Shown piece after piece: positions 42,454 to 51,881 of a DNA stretch of 64,000 nucleotides. Numbering within the stretch: the stretch's first letter is position 1; every line of letters begins with the position of its first letter. Position numbers and translations under genes: made by a program. The DNA is from Actinobacteria bacterium Ga0077560. GTDB taxonomy: Bacteria > Actinomycetota > Thermoleophilia > Miltoncostaeales > Miltoncostaeaceae. The DNA lies in the NCBI GenBank assembly GCA_001464275.1, contig LNFL01000057.1, forward strand, positions 1-64,000. The letters run 5' to 3'. Below the pieces are notes generated by a model. The model worked only from the letters and a program-made list of their open reading frames with translations. It was not told where the DNA came from and did no database searches.

Positions 42454-43494
42454 TCACCTCCCGTCGGCCTGCAGCGCCGGCACGACGATGTCGCCGTCCA
42501 CCACCACCGGCTCTCCATCCAGATAGAGGGTGCAGTTGCGCATGGGGAAGTCCACATGGCACGCCGTGTCGTTGTCGCCGCCGAGCTCCGAGTTGGGCCC
42601 GGTGGAGAACAGGACGTTGCCGTAGAAGGACCGCCCATGCATGCCCATCCCCCGCCGGTCGTGGGCCAGGATCGACCACTTGGCCGTCTCCAGCATGCCC
42701 CAGCCGATGTGGGAGATCGCGTACCCGCGCGGGTCGTCGAACGACTCCATGTACTCACGCAGCAGGTCGGCGTCCACCCCGCCCTCGATCGAGGTGATCC
42801 GCCCCGCCTCGATGGTGAGTGTGATGGGCGTCTGCACATAGGACTTGAACGGGAAGATGATGTCGCCGGGCGCCAGCACCACCGTGCCGTCCACCCCGTC
42901 GTCGGCGCCGCTGGTGAACGCGAAACCCGACGGCCAGTGATCCCACCGCCCGGGCGTGTCGGTGTACCCGTACTGGGTCATCGCCGGGTAGGCGCCGAGC
43001 CGGTAGGTCACGTCGCTGCCCGCGGCGTTGGTGAAGCGCAGGGTCTTGGCGCCCTCGAGCATCTTGGCCGCGAGTTCGACGCGCTCCCGCAGCCGCGTGC
43101 TGGGCGGCATGGCGCGGATGTGGTCGATGGGCTCCACGCACAGCAGCACCCGCGTGCCGGACGCCTGGATCTCAAGCTGCTCGGCCGAGAACAACAGGAA
43201 GATGGTGTCGATCACCAGGTCGACGCCCTTCAGCGCCTCGATGGCGGGGCGGTTCTCCGCGAGAGGGGTCTGGCCGACCGCCCAAACACCCTCCTCGCCG
43301 TCCAGCGCGTTGGGAGATGCGGGCAGGCGCACATTGAAGCCCACGGCGCCCAACTGGGCGGCGGCCTCCAGGAAGGCGTCTGCGTATTCGATGCGCTCGC
43401 GCCCCTGCGAGAGCACCGCGATGGTGGAGCCCGGTCCGATGCCGCAGAGCTCGAGCTCCTCTCGGCACATCTCGGTGAAGGTGGATTGAGGCAT
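42454..43494 (-). CDS. nicX: 2,5-Dihydroxypyridine 5,6-dioxygenase
   Basis: This 346-residue Fe(II) enzyme opens the ring of 2,5-dihydroxypyridine to N-formylmaleamate. It belongs to a family related to M29 aminopeptidases, which could lead to a wrong peptidase label. It strongly resembles P. putida NicX as I recall it: YPAMTQYGYTDTPGRWDHWPSGF (read in part), GDIIFPFKSY, ISHIGWG, FYGNVLFSTGPNSE and CHVDFPMRNC. The iron ligands are the His in ISHIGWG and the His/Asp pair in CHVD. This gene is the firmest marker of the pathway's intermediate. Confidence 0.95.
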   Translation of the reverse strand: MPQSTFTEMCREELELCGIGPGSTIAVLSQGRERIEYADAFLEAAAQLGAVGFNVRLPASPNALDGEEGVWAVGQTPLAENRPAIEALKGVDLVIDTIFLLFSAEQLEIQASGTRVLLCVEPIDHIRAMPPSTRLRERVELAAKMLEGAKTLRFTNAAGSDVTYRLGAYPAMTQYGYTDTPGRWDHWPSGFAFTSGADDGVDGTVVLAPGDIIFPFKSYVQTPITLTIEAGRITSIEGGVDADLLREYMESFDDPRGYAISHIGWGMLETAKWSILAHDRRGMGMHGRSFYGNVLFSTGPNSELGGDNDTACHVDFPMRNCTLYLDGEPVVVDGDIVVPALQADGR

Positions 43495-43514
43495 TGGCTG
43501 TCGTCCTCCTCGGA

Positions 43515-44372
43515 TCAGCGGCCTGCGGAGGAGGCGCTGAGTTGGGTGTTCAGGATCGTGCGGAGTTCCGTGAGGAACAGCGTGGGCTGGTCCCAGGGCA
43601 CCATGTGGCCGGCGCCCGGGATGCAGTGCATGGTTGCCGCGGAGTTGGTGCGCGCGGCGTCCGCGGCACCCGCGGGGGTGACGACGGGGCTATCGCCGCC
43701 GTGGATGAACGCCACGGGGGCCGGCACGGCCGGCCACGGGTCGAAGAAGTCCTCCAGGGTCATCTGTTCATAGGTTTCGAGGACGGCGTCCTCGCTACAG
43801 GTGGCCACCCATCGCGCGCGCAACAGCAGCTCCGCGCGTGACCACCTGGGGTAGAACCGGCGCACCTCGTCGCCGGTGGTGCCGGCGTAGCCCTCGTGCA
43901 GCTGTGCCAGGAAGGCGTCCCGCGACGTGGGGTAGGGCCCGCGGGTGGGCCCGCTGAGGGGTGGGTCGATGACGATGACGCCTCCCAGAGGCGTGCTCCC
44001 GGACGTGGCGAGCACCGCGGCAACCCGTGCCCCCCAGGAATGCCCGAGCACGATCGGGTACCGCAGCGCGAGATCGGCGATCACCGCCTCAGCGTCGGCG
44101 GCGAACTCCGCGGCCGTGTAGCCGGACCCAGGGTCCGAGAGCCCGCGGCCACGCAGATCCACGACGACCGGTCGCACGAGATCGCGCAGCTCGGCCACCA
44201 CGAAGTCCCACGTCACCGCGGGGCTCGTGATGCCCGGCAGCACCAGCAGCGGCGGCAGCCCGCCGCCGTAGTCGAGAACGTGAACGTCGCCCTCCGGGCC
44301 GCGCACCATCCGGCTCTCCGCGCCCAGGACGCGCAGCTCCGCGATGAGCCCCACGGGCACCTCGGCGCTCAT
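43515..44372 (-). CDS. nicD: N-Formylmaleamate deformylase (alpha/beta hydrolase)
   Basis: This 285-residue alpha/beta hydrolase has the nucleophile elbow GHSWGA near residue 109, the oxyanion segment LPGITSP, the acid in FIHGGDSPVV and the catalytic His in GAGHMVPWDQP. In the nic pathway NicD removes formate from N-formylmaleamate to give maleamate. It stands directly upstream of nicX (20 bp) and overlaps the following dehydrogenase gene by four bases, which supports the specific assignment for an otherwise broad family. Confidence 0.88.
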   Translation of the reverse strand: MSAEVPVGLIAELRVLGAESRMVRGPEGDVHVLDYGGGLPPLLVLPGITSPAVTWDFVVAELRDLVRPVVVDLRGRGLSDPGSGYTAAEFAADAEAVIADLALRYPIVLGHSWGARVAAVLATSGSTPLGGVIVIDPPLSGPTRGPYPTSRDAFLAQLHEGYAGTTGDEVRRFYPRWSRAELLLRARWVATCSEDAVLETYEQMTLEDFFDPWPAVPAPVAFIHGGDSPVVTPAGAADAARTNSAATMHCIPGAGHMVPWDQPTLFLTELRTILNTQLSASSAGR

Positions 44373-45364
44373 GTCTGCACCAGCCCGGTGAGCACCGTCA
44401 GGAGATGGTCGCCGAAGGCGCGGGTCCCCGCCGCGCCACCCTCGTCACCGGTGGGCGACGCGGCGCGGGTCCCCGCCACCGCGGCCTCGAGCGCGGAGGC
44501 CTCGTGCGGCAGCCCCAAGCCGTACCGCAGCATCAGCGCGGCGGACAGCAGCATGGCCGTGGGGTTCGCCCGGTCGCTTCCGGCGATGTCGGGAGCCGTG
44601 CCGTGCACGGGCTCGAACAGGTCGACGCCCCCGTCGCCGAGGCAGGCGGACGCCGCGACGCCGAGTCCCCCCGTAAGCGCGGCGGCGATGTCGGACAGGA
44701 TGTCGCCGAAGGTGTTCTCGGTGACGATCACGTCGAACGCCGCAGCGTTCTCGACCAGGCGCATCGCCGCCGTGTCCACCAGGAGATGGTCCACGGCGAC
44801 GTCCGGATACTCCGGTGCGAGCCCGTCGACGACCCCCCGCCACATGCGGGAGGTCGCCAGCACGTTGGCCTTGTCCACCGATGTCAACCGCCCGCGGCGC
44901 TGGCGCGCGAGGGCGAAGGCCCGGCGCGCCAGGCGCTCGACCTGGTCGGGGTGGTATTCCATGCGGTCGAACACCGTGCCGTCCGGGTCGACGCCGCGCG
45001 TGCCGAAGTACAGGCCGCCGACCAGCTCCCGCACGATCAGCAGGTCGATGCCGTCCGCCGTCGCGGGGCGCAGGTTCGCGTAGACGTCGAGCTCACGCCG
45101 GAGCCGGAACAGGCCGTCCTCGGGGTTGAGGCCGTCCTGCCAGGTGTAGCGGTCGGATCCCACCGCCCCCATCAACACCGCGTCGGCGCCGCGGCACGCC
45201 TCCAGGGTGACGGGCGGGAGCGGGTCGCCGTGGGTCGCGATGGCGCGGCCGCCCAGCGGCTGCTCCTCGATCTCGGCGTCCGGCACGAGCACAGCCAGCG
45301 CCCGGACCGCCTGCGCCATGACCTCCGGTCCGATGCCGTCTCCGGGCAGGCAGACGATCCTCAC
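44369..45364 (-). CDS. Isopropylmalate/isocitrate dehydrogenase-family enzyme
   Basis: This 331-residue protein is very like LeuB: LPGDGIGPEV at the start, RRELDVYANLRPA near residue 95, SVDKANVLATSRMWR, AMRLVENAAAFDVIVTENTFGDILSDIAA (read in part) and EPVHGTAPDIAG. The start is the GTG at 45364. It lies inside the pyridine operon and not with leuCD, so it may oxidise a C4 hydroxy acid such as malate formed from the pathway end product. The alternative is a displaced leuB. Residue-level substrate choice cannot be settled by eye. Confidence 0.88.
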   Translation of the reverse strand: MRIVCLPGDGIGPEVMAQAVRALAVLVPDAEIEEQPLGGRAIATHGDPLPPVTLEACRGADAVLMGAVGSDRYTWQDGLNPEDGLFRLRRELDVYANLRPATADGIDLLIVRELVGGLYFGTRGVDPDGTVFDRMEYHPDQVERLARRAFALARQRRGRLTSVDKANVLATSRMWRGVVDGLAPEYPDVAVDHLLVDTAAMRLVENAAAFDVIVTENTFGDILSDIAAALTGGLGVAASACLGDGGVDLFEPVHGTAPDIAGSDRANPTAMLLSAALMLRYGLGLPHEASALEAAVAGTRAASPTGDEGGAAGTRAFGDHLLTVLTGLVQT

Positions 45365-45380
45365 GAGAACCCCCAGTCCG

Positions 45381-45689
45381 TCATCGTTTCCGATCCCGAG
45401 CCGGGCAGTGGGTCCCGGAGAAGTAGTGGCAGAGGTTGGCCTCCGGCAGGGGCTGCTCGTCCGCGGGGACCCGCCGGCCGTCGACCTCCATGAACCACCG
45501 GCGCGCCCCCGCGTCGTAGTCGCACCGGTTGGAGAGGCGCTTGTTGTCGTAGTCGCTGAACCAGCACACGCGGGGTGGGTCGACGTCGGGCACGGGCTCA
45601 CCGCCGGGCCACCCGACGGCGGTCCCGGCAACGATGGCGGCCACCGCGGCGAGGGGTGCGGCGACCGCCGCCATGCCGCGCCTCCTCAT
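45381..45689 (-). CDS. Small exported cysteine-containing protein in the operon
   Basis: This 102-residue protein starts at the ATG at 45689, overlapping the permease stop by four bases. The N-terminus is a signal peptide (MAAVAAPLAAVAAIVAGTAVG). The mature part has four Cys (VCWFSDYD, SNRCDYD, LCHYFSGTHC) and WFMEVDGRRV, suggesting two disulfides. I do not recognise the family. The position between importer permeases and catabolic genes suggests a role with the transporter or outside the membrane, but none can be named. Confidence 0.72.
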   Translation of the reverse strand: MRRRGMAAVAAPLAAVAAIVAGTAVGWPGGEPVPDVDPPRVCWFSDYDNKRLSNRCDYDAGARRWFMEVDGRRVPADEQPLPEANLCHYFSGTHCPARDRKR

Positions 45690-46633
45690 GCCTGGCGCTC
45701 GAAGGGCTTGAGGAACGCACGGGGATGCCGCACCCGGCCGAAGATGCCGGCGAGGGCGATGATGGTCACCACGTACGGCAGCATCTGGAGAAGCTGGCGC
45801 GGCACGTCGACGCCCGCGGTGGGCAGCCAAAGCTGCAGCGACTCCGCGAGGGCGAACACCAGCGCGGCGATGAGCACGCCCACGGGGTGGCGGCGGCCGA
45901 CGATGGCGACGCCAAGGGCGATGAAGCCCCGTCCGCCGACGATGCCCTCCTCGAAGGTGTCGGTCTGGCCGATGGACAGGTACGCGCCGCCCAGACCGGC
46001 CAGCGCCCCGGTCGCCACCACGCACAGGTAGCGGATGCGGAGGACGCTGCCCCCGGCGCTCTCGAGCGCCTCCGGGCTCTCCCCGGTGGCACGGACCTTC
46101 AGACCCCGCCGGCTCCGCAGCAGGAGCACGGCCAGCGGGACCGTGAGGTACGCCAGGTACACCAGCGGCACCTGGTTGAACGCGATGTCACCGATCCACG
46201 GAATCGACGACAGGCCGGGGACGGCCCACTCGTTGAAGGCGTCCACCGCAACCCGTTGCGGCTGCAGGGCGTTGCCGTCGCTGAAGATGATGCGGTAGGC
46301 GATACCGACCGCACCGATCGAGAGGATCCAGATCGCCAGGCCGGTCACGATCTGATCGGCGCGACGGCTGATCATCACGTACCCCGCCAGCAGCGCCGTG
46401 GCGGCGCCCGCCACCATCCCGGTGCCGGCGCCCAGCCAGGCGTTGCCGAGGTAGTGGGAGCCCAGGTAGGCGCCGAATCCACCCGTGAGCAGGTAGCCCT
46501 CCAGGCCGACGTTGATGACGCCGGCGGTCTGGGAGAACGCCTCGCCTATGGCGGCGAGGATCAGCGGCGCGGCGGCGCGCATGGTGGTGGCGAGGAGCCC
46601 CACGAGGAACGCTTCGGTGAGGACCTCGGACAT
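45686..46633 (-). CDS. ABC importer permease, nucleoside/BMP type, second
   Basis: This 315-residue permease of the BPD_transp_2 family has about eight helices. It shows the typical INVGLEGYLLTGGFGAYLGS (read in part) near residue 35 and the GRGFIALGVAIVGRRHPVG (read in part) loop that contacts the ATPase near 240. It pairs with the upstream permease, whose gene it overlaps by one base. This importer class takes up nucleosides, purines and related N-heterocycles, which suits a pyridine substrate. Confidence 0.9.
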   Translation of the reverse strand: MSEVLTEAFLVGLLATTMRAAAPLILAAIGEAFSQTAGVINVGLEGYLLTGGFGAYLGSHYLGNAWLGAGTGMVAGAATALLAGYVMISRRADQIVTGLAIWILSIGAVGIAYRIIFSDGNALQPQRVAVDAFNEWAVPGLSSIPWIGDIAFNQVPLVYLAYLTVPLAVLLLRSRRGLKVRATGESPEALESAGGSVLRIRYLCVVATGALAGLGGAYLSIGQTDTFEEGIVGGRGFIALGVAIVGRRHPVGVLIAALVFALAESLQLWLPTAGVDVPRQLLQMLPYVVTIIALAGIFGRVRHPRAFLKPFERQA

Positions 46634-47760
46634 CAGTCAGTCTCCCCGGCGACCGTGGGGGCCGATCCCGGCCCGCGCCGCAGGAACGCGCGGACGCGCG
46701 ACAGAGTCAGCGGGATGCTGAAGAGGAAGAACACGAGCACCAGGCCCTCGACCAGGCTCCCGAGCGACGCGGGGACACCCGCGGTGAACTGCATGTTGGT
46801 GGCCCCCACCTCCAGCGCGGCGAAGAGGATTGCGGCGAGCAGCACGCCAACCGGCCCGAGCCCGCCGAGCAGGGCGACGGCGATGGCGGTGTAGCCCCAT
46901 CCGGGTGAGAACTCCGAAAGCAACACATGCTGGACGCCAAGCACCGCGTTCGCCCCCGCCAGACCGCACAGGCCGCCGCCAATGAGGGCGACGCGCATCA
47001 CCACACCGTTCACGTGAATGCCCGCGTACCGGGCAGCGTCAGCGCTGGCGCCAAGAGTGCGGATCTCATAGCCCAGCCGCGTACGGCTCAACAGAAGCCA
47101 GATGCAAACCACCGCGACCAGCGACAGCAGGAACCCCGCGTGCAGGCGGTTGCCGAAGATGGACGGCAGCTCAACGTCCTCGAACGTCTCGGTCTGGCCG
47201 GCGCGGTACGCCTTCATGGGGCCGAACGTGAGGTACCCGATGAGCAGGATCGCCACGTAGTTGAGCATCAGCGACGAGATGAGCTCGTCGACCCCGAAGG
47301 CGATCTTCAGCAGGGCGACCAGTCCCGACCAGAGCGCTCCGAACACGAAACCGAGCACGAGCGCCGCCACGAGGACGAACCAGGAGGGGCCGGGCATGTG
47401 CAGGGCCATCACCGCTGCGCCCAGGGCACCCAGCCAGAGCTGCCCCTCCGCGCCCACATTGAAGAACCCCGAGCGGATGGAGATGGCGATGCCGAGACCC
47501 AGCAGGATGAAGGTGTCGGCGCGGTTGAGGACGTCGGCGAAAGCCAGCGTGGAGCCGAACGACCCGTCGAGCATCGCCCGGTAGACCTCGAAGGGGTCGC
47601 TGCCTGCGGCGAGGACCACAGGAACGGCGGTGACCAGTGCCAGCACCACCGCGAGCACGCGCGACCGCAGCCCCGCGTCAGAGACCGCCGCAAGCGCGCG
47701 GCGCCGCCAGTCGGAGGAAGCGGTGGTGGGCGGCACGGGCACCTGTGCGCCGGTGGTCAT
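46633..47760 (-). CDS. ABC importer permease, nucleoside/BMP type, first
   Basis: This 375-residue BPD_transp_2 permease has an N-terminal helix near 25-50, the FNVGAEGQLWLGALGAAVMA (read in part) motif near 100 and the GWGYTAIAVALLGGLGPVG (read in part) ATPase-contact loop near 290. It overlaps the ATPase gene by four bases and the second permease by one. Confidence 0.9.
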   Translation of the reverse strand: MTTGAQVPVPPTTASSDWRRRALAAVSDAGLRSRVLAVVLALVTAVPVVLAAGSDPFEVYRAMLDGSFGSTLAFADVLNRADTFILLGLGIAISIRSGFFNVGAEGQLWLGALGAAVMALHMPGPSWFVLVAALVLGFVFGALWSGLVALLKIAFGVDELISSLMLNYVAILLIGYLTFGPMKAYRAGQTETFEDVELPSIFGNRLHAGFLLSLVAVVCIWLLLSRTRLGYEIRTLGASADAARYAGIHVNGVVMRVALIGGGLCGLAGANAVLGVQHVLLSEFSPGWGYTAIAVALLGGLGPVGVLLAAILFAALEVGATNMQFTAGVPASLGSLVEGLVLVFFLFSIPLTLSRVRAFLRRGPGSAPTVAGETD

Positions 47761-49268
47761 GACGCCACCGCCACGGGCGCGCTGCCCCCCATCATCAGCC
47801 CGAGCCGCTCGGGGTCGGCCTCCCCGGCGGGCAGCTCGCCCACCAGACGGCCGCCCTGCATCACGATCAGGCGATCACTCAGCGCCAGCAGCTCGTCCAG
47901 GTCGAGGCTCACCAGCAGGATCGCGGCCCCGCGGTCGCGCTGCTCGACCAGCCGGTTCCAGACGTACTCGGTGCCCGCGATGTCCAACCCGCGCGTGGGT
48001 CCGCAGGCGACGATCAGGGACGCGGCCTTGTGCAACTCGCGCCCCAGGAGCACCCGCTGCTGATTGCCGCCCGAGAGGGTCTGCGCGGGTTGGTCGATGC
48101 CGCGGGTGCGGATCTCGAACTCGCCCGACAGCCGTGCGGCGTGCTGGTCGATGGCGCGGCCCCGCATCCAGCCACGACGCTGGAACTCGTCCCAGCGATG
48201 CAGACCGAGAATGAAGTTGTGCCGCAGTGACGCGGACCCGACGAGGCCGTCGACCTTGCGGTCTTCGGGGACGTGGGCAACGTCGTTCTCGATGAGGTCC
48301 CGACGGTCGACGCGCGTGACGTCGCGTCCAGACAGGATGATCGCGCCGGAGGTCGATCGGCGAAGGCCGGTGATGCACTCCGCCAGCACGTCCTGACCGC
48401 TGCCGGCGACCCCGGCGACCCCGACGATCTCCCCCGCCCGCACCGACAGGCTGACGTCGTCGACGACCACGCGGTGGTGGTCGGCGACGGTCACGCCCAG
48501 CACGTCCAGCACGGGTGGTCCGCTTGGGGTGCTGTGGACCACCCTGCGCGGCCGGAGCTCCCGTCCCACCATGAGCGTTCCCAGCTCCTGCGGGGAGGTG
48601 GAGGAGGTGGGCACGGTCCGCACCCGGCGGGCGTCGCGCAGGATGGTCACCCGGTCGGAGACCTCCATCACCTCGTTGAGCTTGTGGGTGATGATGACCA
48701 CCGCGGTGCCGTCGGCAGCGAGGTTCCGCAGGATGGTGAAGAGGCGCTCGATCTCCTGGCGGGTGAGCAGGGCCGTGGGCTCATCCAGGATGAGCACCCG
48801 GAGTCCGCCGCGGATCTCGCCCTGCAGGAGTGAGCGGACGACCTCCAGGCGCAGCTTCTCGCCGATCGACAGGTCGTCCACCAGGGCCGACGTGTCGAGT
48901 GGCAGGCCGTGGCGCTCACCGATCTCGGTGACGCGCCTCGAGGCCTCGGCGAGCGACATACGACGGCCGTTCTCGGTCCACATCACGCTGAGCAGGACGT
49001 TCTCGGCGACGGTGAGCGTGGGCACCAGCATGAGGTGCTGGTGCACCATGCAGATGCCCCGCTCGATCGCCTGCCGGGTGGTCGGCCACCCCACCGGTTC
49101 GCCGTCCACCTCCAGCGTCCCGGCGTCCGGTGCGACCGACCCGAACACGATGTTCATGAGGGTGCTCTTACCGGCACCGTTCTCACCCAGCAGCGCGTGC
49201 ACCTCGCCCACATGGACGTCGAGGTCGACGTCGTCGTTGGCCGTCACGGGGCCGAAGCGCCGCGTCAC
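47757..49268 (-). CDS. ABC importer ATPase with two ATP-binding domains
   Basis: This 503-residue tandem ATPase is of the sugar/nucleoside import class. The first domain has Walker A GENGAGKST, LSIGEKLRLEV in place of a canonical LSGGQ signature, and LDEPTALLT. The second has the degenerate Walker A VAGVAGSGQDV typical of the class, LSGGNQQRVLLGREL and a VACGPTRGLDIAG Walker B region. The only start in frame is the GTG at 49268, slightly inside the usual N-terminal strand. It couples to the permease gene by a four-base overlap. Confidence 0.92.
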   Translation of the reverse strand: MTRRFGPVTANDDVDLDVHVGEVHALLGENGAGKSTLMNIVFGSVAPDAGTLEVDGEPVGWPTTRQAIERGICMVHQHLMLVPTLTVAENVLLSVMWTENGRRMSLAEASRRVTEIGERHGLPLDTSALVDDLSIGEKLRLEVVRSLLQGEIRGGLRVLILDEPTALLTRQEIERLFTILRNLAADGTAVVIITHKLNEVMEVSDRVTILRDARRVRTVPTSSTSPQELGTLMVGRELRPRRVVHSTPSGPPVLDVLGVTVADHHRVVVDDVSLSVRAGEIVGVAGVAGSGQDVLAECITGLRRSTSGAIILSGRDVTRVDRRDLIENDVAHVPEDRKVDGLVGSASLRHNFILGLHRWDEFQRRGWMRGRAIDQHAARLSGEFEIRTRGIDQPAQTLSGGNQQRVLLGRELHKAASLIVACGPTRGLDIAGTEYVWNRLVEQRDRGAAILLVSLDLDELLALSDRLIVMQGGRLVGELPAGEADPERLGLMMGGSAPVAVAS

Positions 49269-49340
49269 GCCGCGAAGGCGGAGCGCGGGAGCGGCGCCTG
49301 CCGCTCCACGTCGACCGGCGGGTGGTCACCGGTCACCGCG

Positions 49341-50405
49341 TCACGCCTTCGTCTTGCCCGTTACGGGGTCGAGAGTGCCCGCCGCGATCGCGGCCTCCGC
49401 CTCCTCGATCTTCGCCTTCACGTCCGCTGGGATCTTGTCCTCGAAGTCGTGGAACGGGGCGAGCGATGTACCCGTGTTCTCCAGGTTCGCCACGAACGTC
49501 CCGATGCCGCACGTTTCCGGGCCCTCGGCACGCATCTTCTCCGTGACCTGAGTGACGAGCGGCGCCCAGTTGCTGACGAAGCTCGTGACCATCAGGTCCG
49601 GCGCGAGTTCGTACTGGTCGAACCAGGCGCCGATGAGCGGCACGCCCTTGTCCTTGGCGGCCTCCACCGTCCCGAGACCCGTGCCGTCACCGAACGCGTA
49701 CAGCACGTCCGCTCCCTGGGTGATCTGCGCGAGTCCGGCATCCTTGCCCTTGAGCGGGTCCTCGAAGTCCCCGACCCAGGTGACCAGGACCTTCGCGTTC
49801 GGGTTGATCGCCTTGGCGCCCGCCTCAAAGGCCTCGACGCTCTTGACGATCTCGTCGAGGTCTACGCCGCCGACCACACCGATGGTCCCGGACTTGGACT
49901 GGCTGGCAGCAGCCATGCCCGCCAGGTAGTTCACGCCGGTCGCGTCATCGACGTAGTAGCTGGTGTTCGCCGCCGGCGTGCCGGTGCCGAAGGCCTGGAC
50001 GAAGCACACCTCGGGATGCTCCTTCGCGACCTCCTTGGTCGCCTGATCGAGCGCCGACGCATGCAGGATCACCAACTCCGCCCCGCCCTGCTCGATCACT
50101 TGGCGCATCGCACGGGCCCCGTCCGCCGCCGTGACCGACTCCAGCTGACTGACCACGTCCAGGTTGAGGTCGCCCTTCGTGCGCTCGATGCTGTCGGCCA
50201 TGCTGGTGTTCCAGGTGAGGTCGTTCGCCTTCCCGAACAGCAGCACCGCGGTCTTGATGGGTTCGGTTCCACCGGCTTCAGCGCTCGTGGAGCCGGATCC
50301 GCCGGAGGCGCTCTCGTCATCGTCGCCGCAGGCGACGACGCCCATGCTGAGGGCCAGCGTCAGCAGCAGCGCCGTGGCCCGCCGCTTCCCGATTCGTCTT
50401 GGCAT
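49341..50405 (-). CDS. BMP-family substrate-binding lipoprotein
   Basis: This 354-residue lipoprotein has a signal peptide and lipobox (LALSMGVVAC, Cys near residue 26) and an acidic/Ser-rich linker. A BMP/PnrA-like periplasmic-binding domain follows: AVLLFGKANDLTWNTSMADSIER (read in part), ATGVNYLAGMAAA, GTIGVVGGVDL, VLYAFGDGTGLG and GAWFDQYE. BMP proteins bind nucleosides; here it probably captures the pyridine compound. It starts at the ATG at 50405 after GGAGGAACGG and heads the long leftward operon. Confidence 0.92.
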   Translation of the reverse strand: MPRRIGKRRATALLLTLALSMGVVACGDDDESASGGSGSTSAEAGGTEPIKTAVLLFGKANDLTWNTSMADSIERTKGDLNLDVVSQLESVTAADGARAMRQVIEQGGAELVILHASALDQATKEVAKEHPEVCFVQAFGTGTPAANTSYYVDDATGVNYLAGMAAASQSKSGTIGVVGGVDLDEIVKSVEAFEAGAKAINPNAKVLVTWVGDFEDPLKGKDAGLAQITQGADVLYAFGDGTGLGTVEAAKDKGVPLIGAWFDQYELAPDLMVTSFVSNWAPLVTQVTEKMRAEGPETCGIGTFVANLENTGTSLAPFHDFEDKIPADVKAKIEEAEAAIAAGTLDPVTGKTKA

Positions 50406-50475
50406 CCCGTTCCTCCGTCTGGCACCCGCGGGGTCGCGAGCGCGCTCTGGGGGTGGCGCCCCACGCCTCCCCTCG

Positions 50476-50512
50476 CTGCATGCAGTAGACGGTATGCAGT
50501 CCACGAAATGCA
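50476..50512. promoter_or_regulatory. ATGCA-rich repeats upstream of the importer operon
   Basis: The perfect palindrome CTGCATGCAG (50476-50485) is followed by TATGCAGT at about 50493 and AAATGCA at about 50507, spaced about 15 bases apart. They lie 70-110 bp upstream of the first gene of the catabolic operon. Related ATGCAT/ATGCG sequences form the dyad before the GntR gene, so these are candidate binding sites of that regulator. Confidence 0.5.
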
Positions 50513-50833
50513 AGAGGTGTTTACTGGCCCTCGGGCCGAAATTTGTGCCGAGCATTCGGCCAGCGGGTCTTCCAGTAGCGAAAACTAGGGCAATCTGGGC
50601 AGGTCGCGCCGACTCAGGACAGGACGACGCTGGAACCCGGGGGTCCGGGCTTGACGCGCCTGCTGACTCCGAGAGAACCACGGCGGGAAGCGCCCCCGCC
50701 GACGGGCGATGACCCGCTGGTCCGGACGGCGGTGCGCTCAGCGGCGTCCGCTGGCTGGATCGGTGACGGACGAGGCGCCCTCCGCAGCCAACGTGCGCTG
50801 GAGACGCTCCGAGGCGGCCGGGGAGTTGCTAGC

Positions 50834-51881
50834 TGTGTTGAGCACACTCCTGCGCGACAGCTGATCGCGCGGGTCCGGGTCTCCGAGGGAGGGTGTGGGT
50901 GCTGACGCCACCCCATCCCGAAGGAGACCCGGGTGCTCACCGTAACCGAGCGGCCGCGACGCAAGCGCCTGTCGTGGGAGAGCCGCTGTGACATCGTCGC
51001 CAAGGTCCGGATCCACGGACTGACCCCCGCTGCTGCCGCCGCAACCTCAGGGGTGCATCGCTCCACGGTGTACCGGCTGATCGCCCGATTCGATGCAGAA
51101 GGATGGGCGGCACTTGTCGAGCGCCGCCCGGTGCCGCATCACCAGCCCCGCCGGATCTCACCGGAGCTCGAGCAGCGGATCCTTGCGGCCAGGCTCGCGT
51201 CCGGGGCGGGCCCGGCACGTCTTGGGGCGATGCTCGGTGTCCCGACAAGCACGGTCGCCAAGGTGCTGCGCCGCGCCGGCCTGAACCGCCTCCCGCGGGC
51301 TCCGCGCCAGGTGACCCAACGCTATGAGCGCGCGACCCCGGGAGAGCTTCTGCACATCGACACCAAGCGGCTCGGGCGGTTCCACCAAGTCGGCAAAGCC
51401 ATCCTGCAAGACGGGATCCAGCGCTCACCCAGGGCGGGGTGGCATCACCTGCATGTGGCGGTGGACGACCACACCCGCATCGCCTACTGCGAGGTCCTGC
51501 CCGAGCAAGGAAAGGCCGCCAGCAGCGCGTTCCTTACCCGGGCGGTGGCATGGTTTGCCAACACCCACAACATCGCTGTGACCGGGGTGCTGACCGATAA
51601 CAGCCACGCCTACCGCAGCCACCAATGGCGGGAGATCTGCCACCACCTGGGGGTCGTGCACAAGCGGACCAGGCCCTACACCCCCAGGACCAACGGGAAA
51701 GCCGAGGCGTTCATCGGCACCGCCCTGCGGGAATGGGCCTACCGGTACGCCTACCCCACCAGTCTCCACCGCACCCGAGCCCTCCCAGGCTGGGTGCGGT
51801 GGTACAACCGACGCCGACCCCACAGCTCCCTGGGCAACCGGCCACCCATCAGCCGTGTCGCACAGGTCCGTGCTCAGCTCA
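50834..51881 (+). mobile_element. IS481-family insertion sequence
   Basis: This is a 1048-bp element with imperfect terminal inverted repeats (left TGTGTTGAGCAC, right in inverse TGAGCTGAGCAC, 10 of 12 alike). It is flanked by the 6-bp direct repeat GCTAGC (50828-50833 and 51882-51887), which matches the NCTAGN target known for IS481 elements. It carries one transposase gene. It sits between the importer operon promoter region and the GntR gene. The perfect target duplication argues for a fairly recent insertion. Confidence 0.88.

Noticed and set aside
42454..43494. M29 aminopeptidase
   Set aside because: The sequence follows NicX in all long motifs and the neighbours are NicD, NicE and NicF; the peptidase label comes only from distant homology.
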